Shown in pieces: positions 22,737-31,404 of a stretch of 64,000 nt of DNA (positions within the stretch are counted from its first letter, which is position 1; every line of letters starts with the position of its first letter). The position numbers and the translations under genes are program-made. This DNA is from Streptomyces sp. WM6378. Its GTDB lineage: Bacteria; Actinomycetota; Actinomycetes; Streptomycetales; Streptomycetaceae. The notes below the pieces were generated by a model that was not told the DNA's origin, searched no databases, and saw nothing but the letters and a program-made list of their open reading frames with translations. Where the stretch lies: contig NZ_LGDD01000309.1 in the NCBI RefSeq assembly GCF_001279695.1, positions 1-64,000 of the forward strand. Direction: 5' to 3'.

Positions 22737-24299
22737 TCAGTTGACGCAGGGCACGCCACCGGCCTTCACCGCCGGCCCGCTGTCCCCGCTGTCCGCCGCG
22801 GAGGCGGAGTCGCTGGGAGCGGGCGCAGGCGCCTTGCTGTTCGGGGGTGTGTAGTCGCGGCCCAGTGTGACGCGGACGTGTCCGGCCGGAATGGCGGAGC
22901 TGGCGGTGGCCGTACCCGACTTGAGGCGGGACGCGATCTGCTGGGCGGCCTGCTGTGCGCCTGCCCCGTAGGCCACGGTGGTGTGGGCCTGGGCGGGCGC
23001 GTTGCCGGTCTGTCCCGCGGTGTAGCCGAGTGCGGTCAGGGCGTTGAGCTCGGTGTCGGCGAGACCGCCGGTGCCGTTGCCGTTGCGGACGTCCACGGTG
23101 GCCGGCGCGGCCTTCGCGCCGGCCTTGGAGTCGCCGTCATCGGGCGCGGCGGACGAGGCGGGGCTGGGGCCGAAGGTCTGCTGAACGATTGCTTTGATCT
23201 TCTCGGCGTCGACGAGGTTGACCGATTCGCCCTTGCGGGTGGCGAATCCGGTGATGGGCAGGGTGTGGAACTCGACGTTGCCGCCGGTGAGGTTGGGTGC
23301 TTGCTGAGCGAAGTCCAGTACGTGCCAGGCACTGTCGAGGACCAGGTCCTTCTTCACGACCCCGAACAGCCCCTGCAGCTTGCCGAGGTCGCCGAAGAGG
23401 CCCTCGTCCTTGAGCTGGTGGGTGACGCTGGAGATGAATGCCTGCTGGCGGCGGGTGCGGTCGAGGTCGCCGTTGTCGAGGCCGTGGCGCTGGCGGACGA
23501 AGGCGAGGGCCTGCTTGGCGTCGACCTTCTGTACCCCGGCCGGGAAGTCCGCGCCGGAATAGCGGTCCTTGACCGGGTGCTTGAGGCAGACGGTGATGGG
23601 CTGAAGGACTTTGGCGATGTCGTAGAAGCCGAGCAGGTTGACCTCGGCGAAGTGGTCGATCGGCACGCCGGTGAACTGCTGCACGGTGGCGAGCGTCGCC
23701 TCGCGCCCGGCCTCGCGGCTCTTGCCTTCGAGGTCCGGGCCTTTGATGCCCTGCTTGGACAGGCGTTCGCTGGCGCCGGTGTAGGCGTTGGCGTACGCCT
23801 CCTTTATCTTGTGCTCGCCCTGGGAGGAGCCGTCGCCGTTGAGGGTCTCCACGTAGTCGTCCCGGGGAATGGAGAACGCGCTGACTTTGCCGCCGTCCGC
23901 CGGGATGTGCATCAGGATCAGCGTGTTGGTGTTGTAGTAGCCGATATCGCTGGACCCTGCGTGCAACTGGTCCTGGACGAACTCCTTGGGCAGGTCGTTG
24001 CCGTCCATGTCCTTGCGTGAATCGAGGCCTATCAGCAAGAGGTTCACCGAACTGTCCAGGTGCTTGGGCGCGTTCTTCTTCACGGCGTCCAGGGCATCCG
24101 ACGTAGTGAGGCCGTTCGTCAGTGACCGGTACGCGAACCACGTCACGCCACAGGCGATGAGCACGACGGCGGAGGTCAGCCACACCATGGCGCGCAGGGC
24201 GAGGACCCACCGCGGTCGGCGGGTACGGCCGTCGGCCGGTGAGCCGGGCGACGACTTGCGGCGGCGGTTCTGCGGGCGGGAGGAAGGGTTGTCAGGCAT
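22737..24299 (-). CDS. Second LytR-CpsA-Psr family protein
   Basis: 520 residues with a basic cytoplasmic N-terminus, one membrane helix at about 31-57, and an LCP domain with L-L-L-I-G-L-D-S-R-K-D near 87, S-I-P-R-D-D-Y-V near 143 and F-V-R-Q-R-H-G-L near 263. A LytR_C domain (V-D-V-R-N-G-N-G-T-G-G-L-A) near 400 and a Ser/Pro/Ala-rich tail ending in Cys follow. The role is attachment of glycopolymer to the cell wall. Its start overlaps the end of the upstream DUF6542-like gene by 8 bp, indicating translational coupling. It is divergent in sequence from the LCP gene at 18707, so it is not a recent tandem copy. Confidence 0.88.
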   Translation of the reverse strand: MPDNPSSRPQNRRRKSSPGSPADGRTRRPRWVLALRAMVWLTSAVVLIACGVTWFAYRSLTNGLTTSDALDAVKKNAPKHLDSSVNLLLIGLDSRKDMDGNDLPKEFVQDQLHAGSSDIGYYNTNTLILMHIPADGGKVSAFSIPRDDYVETLNGDGSSQGEHKIKEAYANAYTGASERLSKQGIKGPDLEGKSREAGREATLATVQQFTGVPIDHFAEVNLLGFYDIAKVLQPITVCLKHPVKDRYSGADFPAGVQKVDAKQALAFVRQRHGLDNGDLDRTRRQQAFISSVTHQLKDEGLFGDLGKLQGLFGVVKKDLVLDSAWHVLDFAQQAPNLTGGNVEFHTLPITGFATRKGESVNLVDAEKIKAIVQQTFGPSPASSAAPDDGDSKAGAKAAPATVDVRNGNGTGGLADTELNALTALGYTAGQTGNAPAQAHTTVAYGAGAQQAAQQIASRLKSGTATASSAIPAGHVRVTLGRDYTPPNSKAPAPAPSDSASAADSGDSGPAVKAGGVPCVN

Positions 24300-24828
24300 G
24301 GTCGCGCCTCCTGCTGCGCAGGGACTGGAGGCCGAGTACCGCCAGCACGGCCAGTACCGTGCACTCTGCGGCGGCCATGGCGGGGAAGGCGGCTACCGCC
24401 CACCGGATCAGGTCCGTGGACGTCGACTTGCCGCCGGAGCTGGAAGGCCCGGTCAACAGGTGCACGGCCGCGGCCAGCGCGGCGACCACCAGGGCAGGCA
24501 GCGGCGCCACCCACGACAGAGCCTTTCGCCTCACCCCCAGCACGGCCGACGCGGCCGCACCGGCCACACCGCCCACCAGCAGCCCCCATCCGGAACCGGA
24601 ACCACCTACGGCATCGACACAGGCACCCACCAGCGGCGGGACCAGCAGGGCCAGCGCCAGGGCCGAACGCGTGGGCCCTCGGCCGCGGGCCGGGCCGGAC
24701 CGATGCCCGGCGGACACTCCCGGCGGCACAGAATCGGGCACTGGCCGCTCCCCCTGTACGGGCGTGCCACCACCGGGGCCCCGGCGTGGTGGATTGCCGC
24801 CCGGCACGGCCGGAGATCGCTGCTGCAT
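24292..24828 (-). CDS. DUF6542-like integral membrane protein
   Basis: About 178 residues: a Pro/Gly-rich cytoplasmic N-terminus, then four hydrophobic segments (around 57-75, 80-98, 105-122 and 140-165) in the pattern of the actinobacterial DUF6542 domain. Function unknown. ATG 24828 follows GAGGGA at seven bases and is preferred to ATG 24843. Overlap with the LCP gene suggests a partnership in envelope polymer assembly. Palindrome copy 4 lies about 110 bp upstream. Confidence 0.6.
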   Translation of the reverse strand: MQQRSPAVPGGNPPRRGPGGGTPVQGERPVPDSVPPGVSAGHRSGPARGRGPTRSALALALLVPPLVGACVDAVGGSGSGWGLLVGGVAGAAASAVLGVRRKALSWVAPLPALVVAALAAAVHLLTGPSSSGGKSTSTDLIRWAVAAFPAMAAAECTVLAVLAVLGLQSLRSRRRDHA

Positions 24829-24935
24829 GCACCCGTCCCTCATGACTCAGTCCGAGAGGCTCCCCTCCCGCGACCCCAATACGGCCACCCCTCATGCCGT
24901 TACCGCAGAGGAAGACGAGCCGCCCACCCCATTAG

Positions 24936-24959
24936 TTGCAGACTTACGCAATCTCGCAA
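24936..24959. promoter_or_regulatory. Palindromic operator copy 4
   Basis: TTGC-AGAC-TTACGCAA-TCTC-GCAA: both outer arms are perfect. It is preceded by ATTAG as in copy 7. It lies upstream of the DUF6542-LCP operon. Confidence 0.7.
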
Positions 24960-25203
24960 GCATCACGGCTGTGACGAGAGTCACTAACCCGGGGTGGCTG
25001 CCCGGACTGGCCGCCTGAAGCCCTCGGGCTGATCCGTGCCGGACGGGCCGGTAACCGCGGACGGCGCGGCGCGAACTGCTTCACTCCGGCCCTGGCCACA
25101 GCTCCACACCACCCCCGCAGTCGTGTTCCAGCTCACGGACCTGGCTCGCGTACACGCGGTGGAGCAGGCGGTGCGTCTCACGGGCCAGCCGCAACCACTC
25201 CCC

Positions 25204-25434
25204 CTACATACGGGAGCGCCTGCGGTTCGCGCGCACCGGATGCAGGGTGCCTCCCGCCGCGATGCAGGCCCCGACTCCGCTCGTCACGTTGGTGCAGTTG
25301 CCGCCGATCAGCTCGACCGTCCCGCTCGGGGTGAGGATATGCGCGAGCGGCAGCACGATCAGACAGATGCCGAGTGCGGTCAGGAAGACGCCATGCGCCT
25401 TGCCGGCCAGGACGCGGAAGCAGAGCGAGGGCAC
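25204..25434 (-). CDS. Small membrane protein with a Cys pair
   Basis: 76 residues: one hydrophobic helix (G-V-F-L-T-A-L-G-I-C-L-I-V-L-P-L) at about 15-32, then G-G-N-C-T-N-V-T-S-G-V-G-A-C with two Cys nine residues apart that could form an extracytoplasmic disulphide, then a basic tail. GTG 25434 follows GAGGGG at about 11 bases. Family not recognised. Confidence 0.55.
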   Translation of the reverse strand: MPSLCFRVLAGKAHGVFLTALGICLIVLPLAHILTPSGTVELIGGNCTNVTSGVGACIAAGGTLHPVRANRRRSRM

Positions 25435-25633
25435 GGTCGAAACGCCCCTCAGGGTGGGCGATATCCGTCAGCGACTCGACGGGCGCCGCCCCCCATCCTG
25501 GCCCCCGGCTCACCCGCGGGAGGGGCGGACGCGCCGAACTCTGCACTCATGCCAGAACCTCCGGATTCCGCCGGGCTGAACACGCAGTGGTTCCTCTACT
25601 ACGGCTGGGAGGACGAACCGCGACACCGGATGG

Positions 25634-25657
25634 TTCCCTACTTGCGCAACCTTTAAA
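25634..25657. promoter_or_regulatory. Palindromic operator copy 5
   Basis: The core TTGCGCAA is at 25642-25649, with right flank CCTTTAAAGTG almost identical to copy 1. It lies about 65 bp upstream of the tatB start. Confidence 0.6.
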
Positions 25658-25722
25658 GTGTTGAGGGTGTGGCTCGCCGTGCTCGCGGCGTGCGGGCGCT
25701 TTGTCGATCAAGGAGCGAGCGG

Positions 25723-26142
25723 ATGTTCAGTGAACTGAGCCCGATGAAAGTGGTCACCATCGCCATCGTCGCGATCTTCATCTTCGGGCCGGACAAGCTG
25801 CCCGAGTTCATCCGCAACGCGACCGGCGTCCTGCGCAAGGTGCGGGCCTTCGCGGACAGCGCCAAACAGGACCTCCGTTCAGAACTCGGCCCGGAGTTCA
25901 AGGATTTCGAGTTCGAGGACCTCCACCCGAAGACCTTCGTACGCAAACACGTGCTGGACGGCGACAGCCTCGCCGGGGTGGAGGAGATCCGCAGCGCCCT
26001 CGACCCGCGCCCCGAACTGGCGGAGATCACGGCCGCCGTGCGCGACACAGCCGACGGCCGGGCGCCGGGTGCCGGCTCACTGGCCAAGGGCGCACAAGCA
26101 ACGCCGCCGACGCGACACGTGTTCGACCCCGACGCCACGTGA
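25723..26142 (+). CDS. tatB: TatB-like twin-arginine translocase subunit
   Basis: 139 residues. The N-terminal helix M-F-S-E-L-S-P-M-K-V-V-T-I-A-I-V-A-I-F is followed by the hinge F-G-P-D-K-L-P-E and an amphipathic helix. The Streptomyces TatB block D-S-A-K-Q-D-L-R-S-E-L-G-P-E-F-K-D-F then appears near residue 45. TatB receives twin-arginine signal peptides with TatC. ATG 25723 has AAGGAG upstream; the frame's earlier start is not homologous. No tatC is nearby and the only tatA copy here is frameshifted, so this is probably a paralogue. The twin-arginine amidohydrolase at 11.8 kb would be a client of the general system. Confidence 0.82.
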   Translation: MFSELSPMKVVTIAIVAIFIFGPDKLPEFIRNATGVLRKVRAFADSAKQDLRSELGPEFKDFEFEDLHPKTFVRKHVLDGDSLAGVEEIRSALDPRPELAEITAAVRDTADGRAPGAGSLAKGAQATPPTRHVFDPDAT

Positions 26143-26275
26143 CCGCCGACCGGCCAGGCAGCTCACACCACTGACGCCCTCCGACGAAGTGCCGCACGCC
26201 AGGAACGAGTTGGGCGTGCCCGTTCTAGACTTTCCCCCTCGGTTGTGGTGCTCGACCAGGACAGGGGGCAGCGCC

Positions 26276-26638
26276 GTGGAGTGGACGAAGCTGTGGCTCC
26301 AGGAGCCCGAGGAGCACGATTTTCCGGCGGCGGCCGACTACCTCAGCCTGTTGCTCAACGCGGACGAGGTGAAGCGCATCGTCGACGCCCTGCGCACGGC
26401 CCCCACCCAGACGAAGAAGGCGAAGGACATCATGCGGGCCTCGACTCTGCCGCTGCTGCCTGCCGACAACATCCACGTCAAGCACAACATCCAGAAGGTC
26501 AAGTCCGGCAAGAAGCTCTCCCCCGTGCTCCTGGTCTCCGGTACTCCGCTGGTCATCGCCGACGGCTACCACCGAGTCTGTGCCGCCTACCACCTGACGG
26601 AAGACCTGGTCGTGCCCTGCCGGATCACCGGCCGCTAG
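26276..26638 (+). CDS. Small ParB/sulfiredoxin-like domain protein
   Basis: 120 residues; the second half (L-P-A-D-N-I-H-V then S-P-V-L-L-V-S-G-T-P-L-V-I-A-D-G-Y-H-R-V-C-A-A) has the layout of ParB N-terminal/Srx-like nuclease folds, where D-G-x-H-R binds nucleotide. It lacks a DNA-binding domain, so chromosome partitioning is unlikely. GTG 26276 is preceded by AGGGGG. It is monocistronic as far as can be seen. Function unknown. Confidence 0.6.
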   Translation: MEWTKLWLQEPEEHDFPAAADYLSLLLNADEVKRIVDALRTAPTQTKKAKDIMRASTLPLLPADNIHVKHNIQKVKSGKKLSPVLLVSGTPLVIADGYHRVCAAYHLTEDLVVPCRITGR

Positions 26639-26717
26639 ACCGCCGCCGGACTCCCCGCAGCACCTGGGCACCTGCTCGTTCGGCACGACTTCCTGGCGCA
26701 TGATCACATCCAGATGA

Positions 26718-26741
26718 TTGCCGGATTACGCAACTGGGCAA
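26718..26741. promoter_or_regulatory. Palindromic operator copy 6
   Basis: TTGC-CGGA-TTACGCAA-CTGG-GCAA: a perfect match to the consensus. It lies about 30 bp before the frame at 26773. Confidence 0.7.
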
Positions 26742-26772
26742 CCCTCTCGGGTGTAACCGTCAACGCCGAGGG

Positions 26773-27123
26773 GTGCAATTGCCACAGGAACAGCTTCCGT
26801 CAACGGGCAGCGCGAACCTGCGCATTGGGGCGGCCATGGCCCAGATAGAGGGCCTCTACACGGCCCTGCGCCTCACCGGCCCCGGCCCTCGCAGGGAGCA
26901 GCTGGCTGCCGATCTCGCACGCGCCGCCCAGAGGCTCTCCGCCATAGCCCTCGCCACCGCAGGAGCGGACGTGATCATCCCGCCGCGCTCGCGCTGGCAG
27001 CGCCGCCGTGCGCTCGCGGCCCGCGGAGCCAACTGGCTCATCACCCGCACCTCCCGGCCCACACCCGACGGCCCGAGCCCAAAGGAAAAAGGGGCATCCG
27101 GCAAGGGGATGCCACCTATGTAA
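26773..27123 (+). CDS. Hypothetical basic protein
   Basis: Up to 116 residues from GTG 26773; ATG 26836 is an alternative start. It has an alanine-rich helical middle (A-M-A-Q-I-E-G-L-Y-T-A-L-R near 21 and D-L-A-R-A-A-Q-R-L-S-A-I-A near 47) and an Arg/Lys/Pro-rich tail. No family recognised. The position immediately after palindrome copy 6 supports a real promoter and gene. Confidence 0.5.
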   Translation: MQLPQEQLPSTGSANLRIGAAMAQIEGLYTALRLTGPGPRREQLAADLARAAQRLSAIALATAGADVIIPPRSRWQRRRALAARGANWLITRTSRPTPDGPSPKEKGASGKGMPPM

Positions 27124-27125
27124 GA

Positions 27126-27143
27126 CCCGCAGGGGGCTGCGGG
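27126..27143 (+). terminator. Short hairpin after the 26773 gene
   Basis: CCCGCAG pairs with CTGCGGG across a GGGG loop just after the stop codon. A GGCATCC/GGATGCC repeat lies immediately before it. Confidence 0.5.
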
Positions 27144-27216
27144 GGCGGCGGTCGTGAACCTCAAGCCCAGTCTGCAACCGGCACTTTACGCCGTGGATGA
27201 CGACCGGAACGCCTTG

Positions 27217-28056
27217 CTACCCACGTGGGCGCTGTCGGCGGATACGTTCGGCGATCTCGCTGTCCTCGGATTCCCACCAAGGGCGGACCAGGTCCACGTT
27301 CTGCCCCTGTGGCTGCCCAGGAAGGGCGGGTGAGGGGGTGAGTTCCGTCTGAAGGCGGCGGTCCAGCGCAGCCGCCTCCGCGCGGTCGGCGCGGGCCCAC
27401 TGGACCAGGATCGCGAGCAGGAAGGGCACCGCGACCAGTTCGGCGATGCTGAGCATCGCGCCGCCGCCGAGCTGTTGGTCATGGTGGGCATCGGGCGCCC
27501 AGGACGGCGCGTGGTGCCGGCACCAGTCGCCCGCGATCAAGGTGCTGCCAGCCATCACCACGATGCCCGGCAGGGCGTCGACGATGCCGTCGAGGAAGAC
27601 CAGTGCCCCGCGTACCGGATGCGTGCACCAGGACGGTGCTGACGAGCGGGAACGTGAGCAGCCGCACCAGGAGCCCGGTCGTCGCCCGCCGGACCCGCTG
27701 TGCCGCGCGGTCGGGTAACGCGCGAGCAGCCAGCTGCAGCGGGTCGCCGAGCGCGAGGCCGAGTGGTGCGATCAGGTCGAGGAGCACGTTCTGGACCGCG
27801 GCCGGCCAGAACAGCGCGCGGCCGTACACAGCGAGCGCAGACATCGTCGCCACCACGAGCGCGCCAAGCCCCAGCAGCACGAATGCAGCACAACGAACCA
27901 GCGGCCAGCGCACACCGCGCCGTTCCAGACGCAGCGCCCCCCAGCCGTACAGCCCGCCCAGGACGGCGACGAGAACAGCGCCGGAACGTCCAACTCCCAG
28001 CAGGACACGGCCGTTCCCGCGGTCAGCTCCTTCACCTCAGCCGCACTCCATGCCAT
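27217..28056 (-). pseudogene. ctaG: Broken ctaG (caa3-type cytochrome c oxidase assembly factor)
   Basis: Pieces of a CtaG-family membrane protein lie in order but in different frames. First comes a W-E-L-D-V-P-A-L-F start, then L-G-G-L-Y-G-W-G-A-L-R-L-E-R-R-G-V-R-W-P in a second frame. R-C-A-A-F-V-L-L-G-L-G-A-L to F-P-L-V-S-T-V-L-V-H-A-S follows to about 27630. Then L-V-F-L-D-G-I-V-D-A-L-P-G-I-V-V-M and D-Q-Q-L-G-G-G-A-M-L-S-I-A-E-L continue in another frame. About 40 residues that normally separate the last two blocks are missing. At least two frameshifts and an internal deletion make it non-functional. CtaG normally helps insert copper into terminal oxidase. Confidence 0.8.
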
Positions 28057-28248
28057 GCCGACCGCCCCTCGCTCCCGGCTCGCGCTGGGGCCCCAACCCG
28101 GTTCACGCTAGACCCGCCTGGCGGGCCGGGTGTCGCGGGAGCGGGCAAGAGGGCAGCAGCGCCTTCCCAGCGCCAGGTGCTCCGTCGTTAGGCGGCTCAC
28201 CCGGTGTCCGCCGCTTCGGACGGCGGGCCGTATTGTGGTCGCGATTAG

Positions 28249-28272
28249 TTGCATAATGGCGCAACTTAGCAA
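28249..28272. promoter_or_regulatory. Palindromic operator copy 7
   Basis: TTGC-ATAA-TGGCGCAA-CTTA-GCAA, one mismatch in the core. The ten bases ATTAGTTGCA at its left are identical to copy 4. It lies between the ctaG remnant (minus) and the SEDS gene (plus). Confidence 0.68.
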
Positions 28273-28399
28273 GTGTCTATGAAGAGAGCCACACCCGGAA
28301 CCGGCTCAGGCCGCCCGCCGTCCTTCGATGCGTTGGCATCGCGAGCAACGGCGTAGCCATGCACCCGGGGCTGTGGCTCTTTCAGGGTGGGAGGTTTTC

Positions 28400-29848
28400 G
28401 TGCGGAGAGTGGCGAACGTGACCCGATCTCGGTCTGCAATGGGTGCGGGCTCCGAGGACGACTACGGGCACACGATGTCGTTCGCGGCGCTCGCGCAGGC
28501 GCCCAACCGGCGGCGCGCCGAGGCATGGCTGCTCGGCTTCGTCGTACTGATCACCGTCGGCGGCTACACCTGCACCGGTCTCTCCATGGACGGCCGGCTG
28601 CCCTCGGGGCTGCCCGGGTTCGCCGCCGCCGTCTTCCTGCTCGCGCTGGTGCCGCACCTGGCGGTGCGGCGCTGGGCGTCGAGGGCCGATCCACTGCTCC
28701 TGCCGCTCGCCCTGCTGCTGACCGGGCTCGGCCTGGTGCTGATGTACCGGCTCGACATCACCTACGCGGCCGAGCCCCGCCTGAGGATCCCCCAGGCCGG
28801 CAGCGGCCAGCTGATGTGGACGGTCATCGGGGTGGCCGTCTGCGTCGGCGTGCTGGTCATCCTGCGTGATCACCGCTGGTTGCAGCGGTACCTGTATCTG
28901 ATGATGGCGGTCGCCCTGGTACTGCTGATGGCTCCGGCGTTCTTCGGCGCCGACCAGTTCGGCGCCAAGCGGTGGATCATGCTGGGGCCGCTGTCCGTGC
29001 AGCCCGGCGAATTCGTGAAGATCATGATCGCGGTGTTCTTCGCCGGTTATCTCACGGTCAACCGCGACGCGCTCGCCCTGACCGGCCGACGCCTCCTCGG
29101 CATGAGGCTGCCGCCCGGCCGGCAGATGGCGCCGATCGCGACGATCTGGGTGCTCAGCCTGCTGGTGCTCATCTTCGAGCGAGACCTCGGTACGTCCCTG
29201 ATCTTCTTCGGCCTCTTCGTGATCATGCTGTACATGGCCACCGAGCGCACCAGCTGGGTGGTGTGCGGCCTGCTCATGGCCGTGGTCGGGGCCGGGGTGG
29301 TCGGCTCGATGGAGCCGCACGTCCACGGCCGAGTGGTGGCCTGGCTGCACCCCATGGATGCCTTCACGCCCGCCGGGCAGAAGGCCGGGATCTCCGAACA
29401 GCTCGGCCAGGCCCTGTTCAGCTTCGGCAGCGGCGGCATCACCGGCACCGGCCTCGGCCAGGGCCACCCCGAACTCATCGGGTTCGCAGGCAACAGCGAC
29501 TTCATCCTCACCACCGTCGGTGAAGAGCTCGGCCTGGCCGGGGTGATGGCCGTCCTGCTCCTGTACGGCCTCCTCGCGCAGCGCGGACTGCGCATCGGCG
29601 TCCTGGCCCGCGACCCGTTCGGCAAACTCCTGGCGGTCGGCCTGTCCAGCGCGCTCCTGCTCCAGGTATTCGTCGTCTCGGGCGGCGTCATGGGCCTGAT
29701 CCCGCTAACCGGCAAGGCCCTGCCGTTCCTCGCCAAGGGCGGCTCCTCCATGGTCGCCAACTGGCTGATGGTGGCCCTGCTGATCCGCATCAGCGACAGC
29801 GCCCAGCGCCGGCGCGAACCGACCGCCAAACCCTCACCTCAGCCGTAA
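28400..29848 (+). CDS. FtsW/RodA/SpoVE (SEDS) family peptidoglycan polymerase
   Basis: About 482 residues with roughly 12 hydrophobic segments. SEDS signatures are present: G-A-K-R-W-I-M-L-G-P-L-S-V-Q-P-G-E-F-V-K near 200, F-E-R-D-L-G-T-S near 262, the catalytic-loop region F-G-S-G-G-I-T-G-T-G-L-G-Q-G near 350 and D-F-I-L-T-T-V-G-E-E-L-G near 375. SEDS proteins polymerise glycan strands with a cognate class B PBP. No PBP gene is adjacent, so it is an extra, possibly differentiation-specific, copy. GTG 28400 has GGGAGG six bases upstream. It lies downstream of palindrome copy 7. Confidence 0.88.
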   Translation: MRRVANVTRSRSAMGAGSEDDYGHTMSFAALAQAPNRRRAEAWLLGFVVLITVGGYTCTGLSMDGRLPSGLPGFAAAVFLLALVPHLAVRRWASRADPLLLPLALLLTGLGLVLMYRLDITYAAEPRLRIPQAGSGQLMWTVIGVAVCVGVLVILRDHRWLQRYLYLMMAVALVLLMAPAFFGADQFGAKRWIMLGPLSVQPGEFVKIMIAVFFAGYLTVNRDALALTGRRLLGMRLPPGRQMAPIATIWVLSLLVLIFERDLGTSLIFFGLFVIMLYMATERTSWVVCGLLMAVVGAGVVGSMEPHVHGRVVAWLHPMDAFTPAGQKAGISEQLGQALFSFGSGGITGTGLGQGHPELIGFAGNSDFILTTVGEELGLAGVMAVLLLYGLLAQRGLRIGVLARDPFGKLLAVGLSSALLLQVFVVSGGVMGLIPLTGKALPFLAKGGSSMVANWLMVALLIRISDSAQRRREPTAKPSPQP

Positions 29849-30208
29849 CATCCCACACCCACCCGACAGGATACGAACCCATGGGCCGATGAATACCCCT
29901 CAGAGGCGCCGCTCCTCCCTTACAGCGACCCCAGCAGGGAGGTCAAGGGTGAACCCGCCGTCAGCGAGCGGACCGTCAGGTCATCCGGTCAGGCGGGAAC
30001 CGCCGGGATCTCGTCGATCCCGGCCGAGGCGGCTCGAAGATGCACTTCGTACCAAGCGTGCGGATTCCTGCGAGCCCGAGACGCACACGAGGAACAAGGG
30101 GGACCACGGCCTGCACCGTCACCTCGGCTGGGACGTGGCCGTCGACAAGAAGGCGGACCGCTGGGACGCCAAGCACCGCATCTGGAAGCACGGGAAGTAG
30201 CAGCACCC

Positions 30209-30232
30209 CTCTCCCGGCGGGGACCGGGAGAG
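30209..30232. terminator. Hairpin
   Basis: CTCTCCCGG pairs perfectly with CCGGGAGAG across a six-base loop, nine bases after a stop codon at 30198-30200. A second GC-rich inverted repeat follows. Confidence 0.45.
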
Positions 30233-30328
30233 CGCCTGACCCGCCCCAGCGTTCGGCGACGAGCGTGGGCGGGCCTGTGCTTCTTATGGTATGGGGCGTG
30301 AGGGGGCGGTCTCGCTCCCTGCGGTCTT

Positions 30329-30427
30329 TCACGCCATCCGCGCAGCGATCACCGCCCCGATGGCGATGGCACCGAGGATGCCCGCGATCACGGCGAGCAT
30401 CCTCAGCAGCTTTCGGTGACCGTCCAT
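30329..30427 (-). CDS. Candidate 32-residue membrane peptide
   Basis: ATG 30427 opens a 32-codon frame with a basic start (M-D-G-H-R-K-L-L-R-M), one hydrophobic helix (L-A-V-I-A-G-I-L-G-A-I-A-I-G-A-V-I-A) and A-R-M-A at the end. No good Shine-Dalgarno sequence is visible. It is divergent from mgtC. Size and topology recall MgtR-like regulatory peptides, but there is no sequence identity I can claim. Confidence 0.25.
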   Translation of the reverse strand: MDGHRKLLRMLAVIAGILGAIAIGAVIAARMA

Positions 30428-30533
30428 GGGATTCGGTTCAAGAACAGGCAGGCGCTTCAGCCTCACACGAGGACCGAACTGCGCCCCAGAAGCTCCCCGT
30501 AGGAGCCTGGAGCCGGTGAGGAGGCGGGGCGCA

Positions 30534-30619
30534 TGGATGACAGTCACAGTAGACAGGGCCGGCATCGGCCCCGCATCCGTCTGTCCACACACCTTTCCGA
30601 CACGCTGTAACGCCAGTCC
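30534..30619 (+). promoter_or_regulatory. Conserved leader element upstream of mgtC (copy B)
   Basis: An 86-nt stretch aligns without gaps to 35785-35870 on the minus strand, before the NRAMP gene: TGGA, AGT, CAGTAG, a hairpin GGGCC-N6-GGCCC followed by CGCATCCG, then CACGC and TAACG at identical spacing. The hairpin stem is kept while its loop differs. It ends 56 bp before the mgtC start. It could be a cis-regulatory RNA or a shared protein-binding promoter. Confidence 0.55.
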
Positions 30620-30675
30620 GTTGTGCGCCTTGTCTGGTCGGCCACCCTGCCGGCAAGGGGCGATAGGAGGCCGCC

Positions 30676-31404
30676 ATGGCTGACCTGACTACCTTCGACT
30701 TCGCCCTGCGGCTCGCCGTGGGTGTCGGCTGCGGGGCCCTGATCGGTATCGAGCGGCAGTGGCGTGCCCGCATGGCGGGACTGCGCACCAATGCGCTGGT
30801 GGCAGCCGGTGCGACCCTGTTCGTCCTCTACAGCGAGGCGGTCGGCGACGCGGGCAGCCCGACGAGAGTCGCCTCCTACGTCGTCTCCGGCATCGGCTTC
30901 CTCGGCGGTGGCGTCATCCTGCGCGACGGCGCCTCCGTACGCGGCCTCAACACCGCGGCCACCCTGTGGTGTTCGGCCGCCGTCGGAGTCCTGGCAGCCT
31001 CCAGCCACCTGGAACTGGCCCTGATCGGCACGGGCGCGGTCCTCGCCGTCCACCTGGCGCTGCGGCCCGCCGGACGGCTCATCGACCGGGTTCCCCAGCA
31101 TGACCCCGACACCGAAGGGGTACGCGCCACCGTCCACCTCGTGTGCGACCGCAGCGAGGACGCCCACATCCGCGCCCTGCTCCTGCAGTCCATGGCGAGC
31201 AGCGGACTCACCCCCACCGGCCTGCGCGTGCGCCGCGAGGACGACGACACCACCGAACTGCGGGCAGTCGTCGCAGTCGGCGGCGACCCCGCCCGCGCCC
31301 TGGAACAGCTCATCGCCCGGCTGTCGCTCGAACCCGGCATCCACGACCTGCACTGGCACCTGGACCCAACCGCCACCGAAGACGAACGGGACGCCGTGGC
31401 ATGA
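30676..31404 (+). CDS. mgtC: MgtC/SapB family membrane protein
   Basis: 242 residues: an N-terminal MgtC domain with four or five helices and the signature G-C-G-A-L-I-G-I-E-R-Q-W near residue 17-28, L-R-T-N-A-L-V-A near 36, and G-F-L-G-G-G-V-I-L-R-D-G near 73-84. A C-terminal ACT-like soluble domain follows from about 150. MgtC proteins support growth in low Mg2+ and modulate ATP synthase or phosphate uptake in other bacteria. ATG 30676 follows AGGAGG. The next frame overlaps its stop as ATGA. The leader shares an element with the NRAMP gene, suggesting common control. Confidence 0.9.
   Translation: MADLTTFDFALRLAVGVGCGALIGIERQWRARMAGLRTNALVAAGATLFVLYSEAVGDAGSPTRVASYVVSGIGFLGGGVILRDGASVRGLNTAATLWCSAAVGVLAASSHLELALIGTGAVLAVHLALRPAGRLIDRVPQHDPDTEGVRATVHLVCDRSEDAHIRALLLQSMASSGLTPTGLRVRREDDDTTELRAVVAVGGDPARALEQLIARLSLEPGIHDLHWHLDPTATEDERDAVA

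Larger units (their letters stand above)
29849..30675. other. Long region between the SEDS gene and mgtC
   Basis: About 830 bp. It holds a weak 104-codon frame (29889-30200) whose last 25 residues look protein-like but which I cannot identify. It also has a 9-bp hairpin right after that frame's stop, a possible 32-codon minus-strand peptide (30329-30427) and the conserved leader element before mgtC (30534-30619). Confidence 0.5.

Noticed and set aside
17995..28272. Reading the TTGCGCAA repeats as a CRISPR array or DnaA-box origin
   Set aside because: Copies are kilobases apart, not regularly spaced, and differ from the Streptomyces DnaA box TTGTCCACA; each sits alone in a promoter region.
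29889..30200. 104-codon plus-strand frame before mgtC
   Set aside because: Only the last ~25 residues look protein-like; no start or ribosome-binding site near them. A hairpin after the stop kept it in mind, but evidence is too thin for a gene call.
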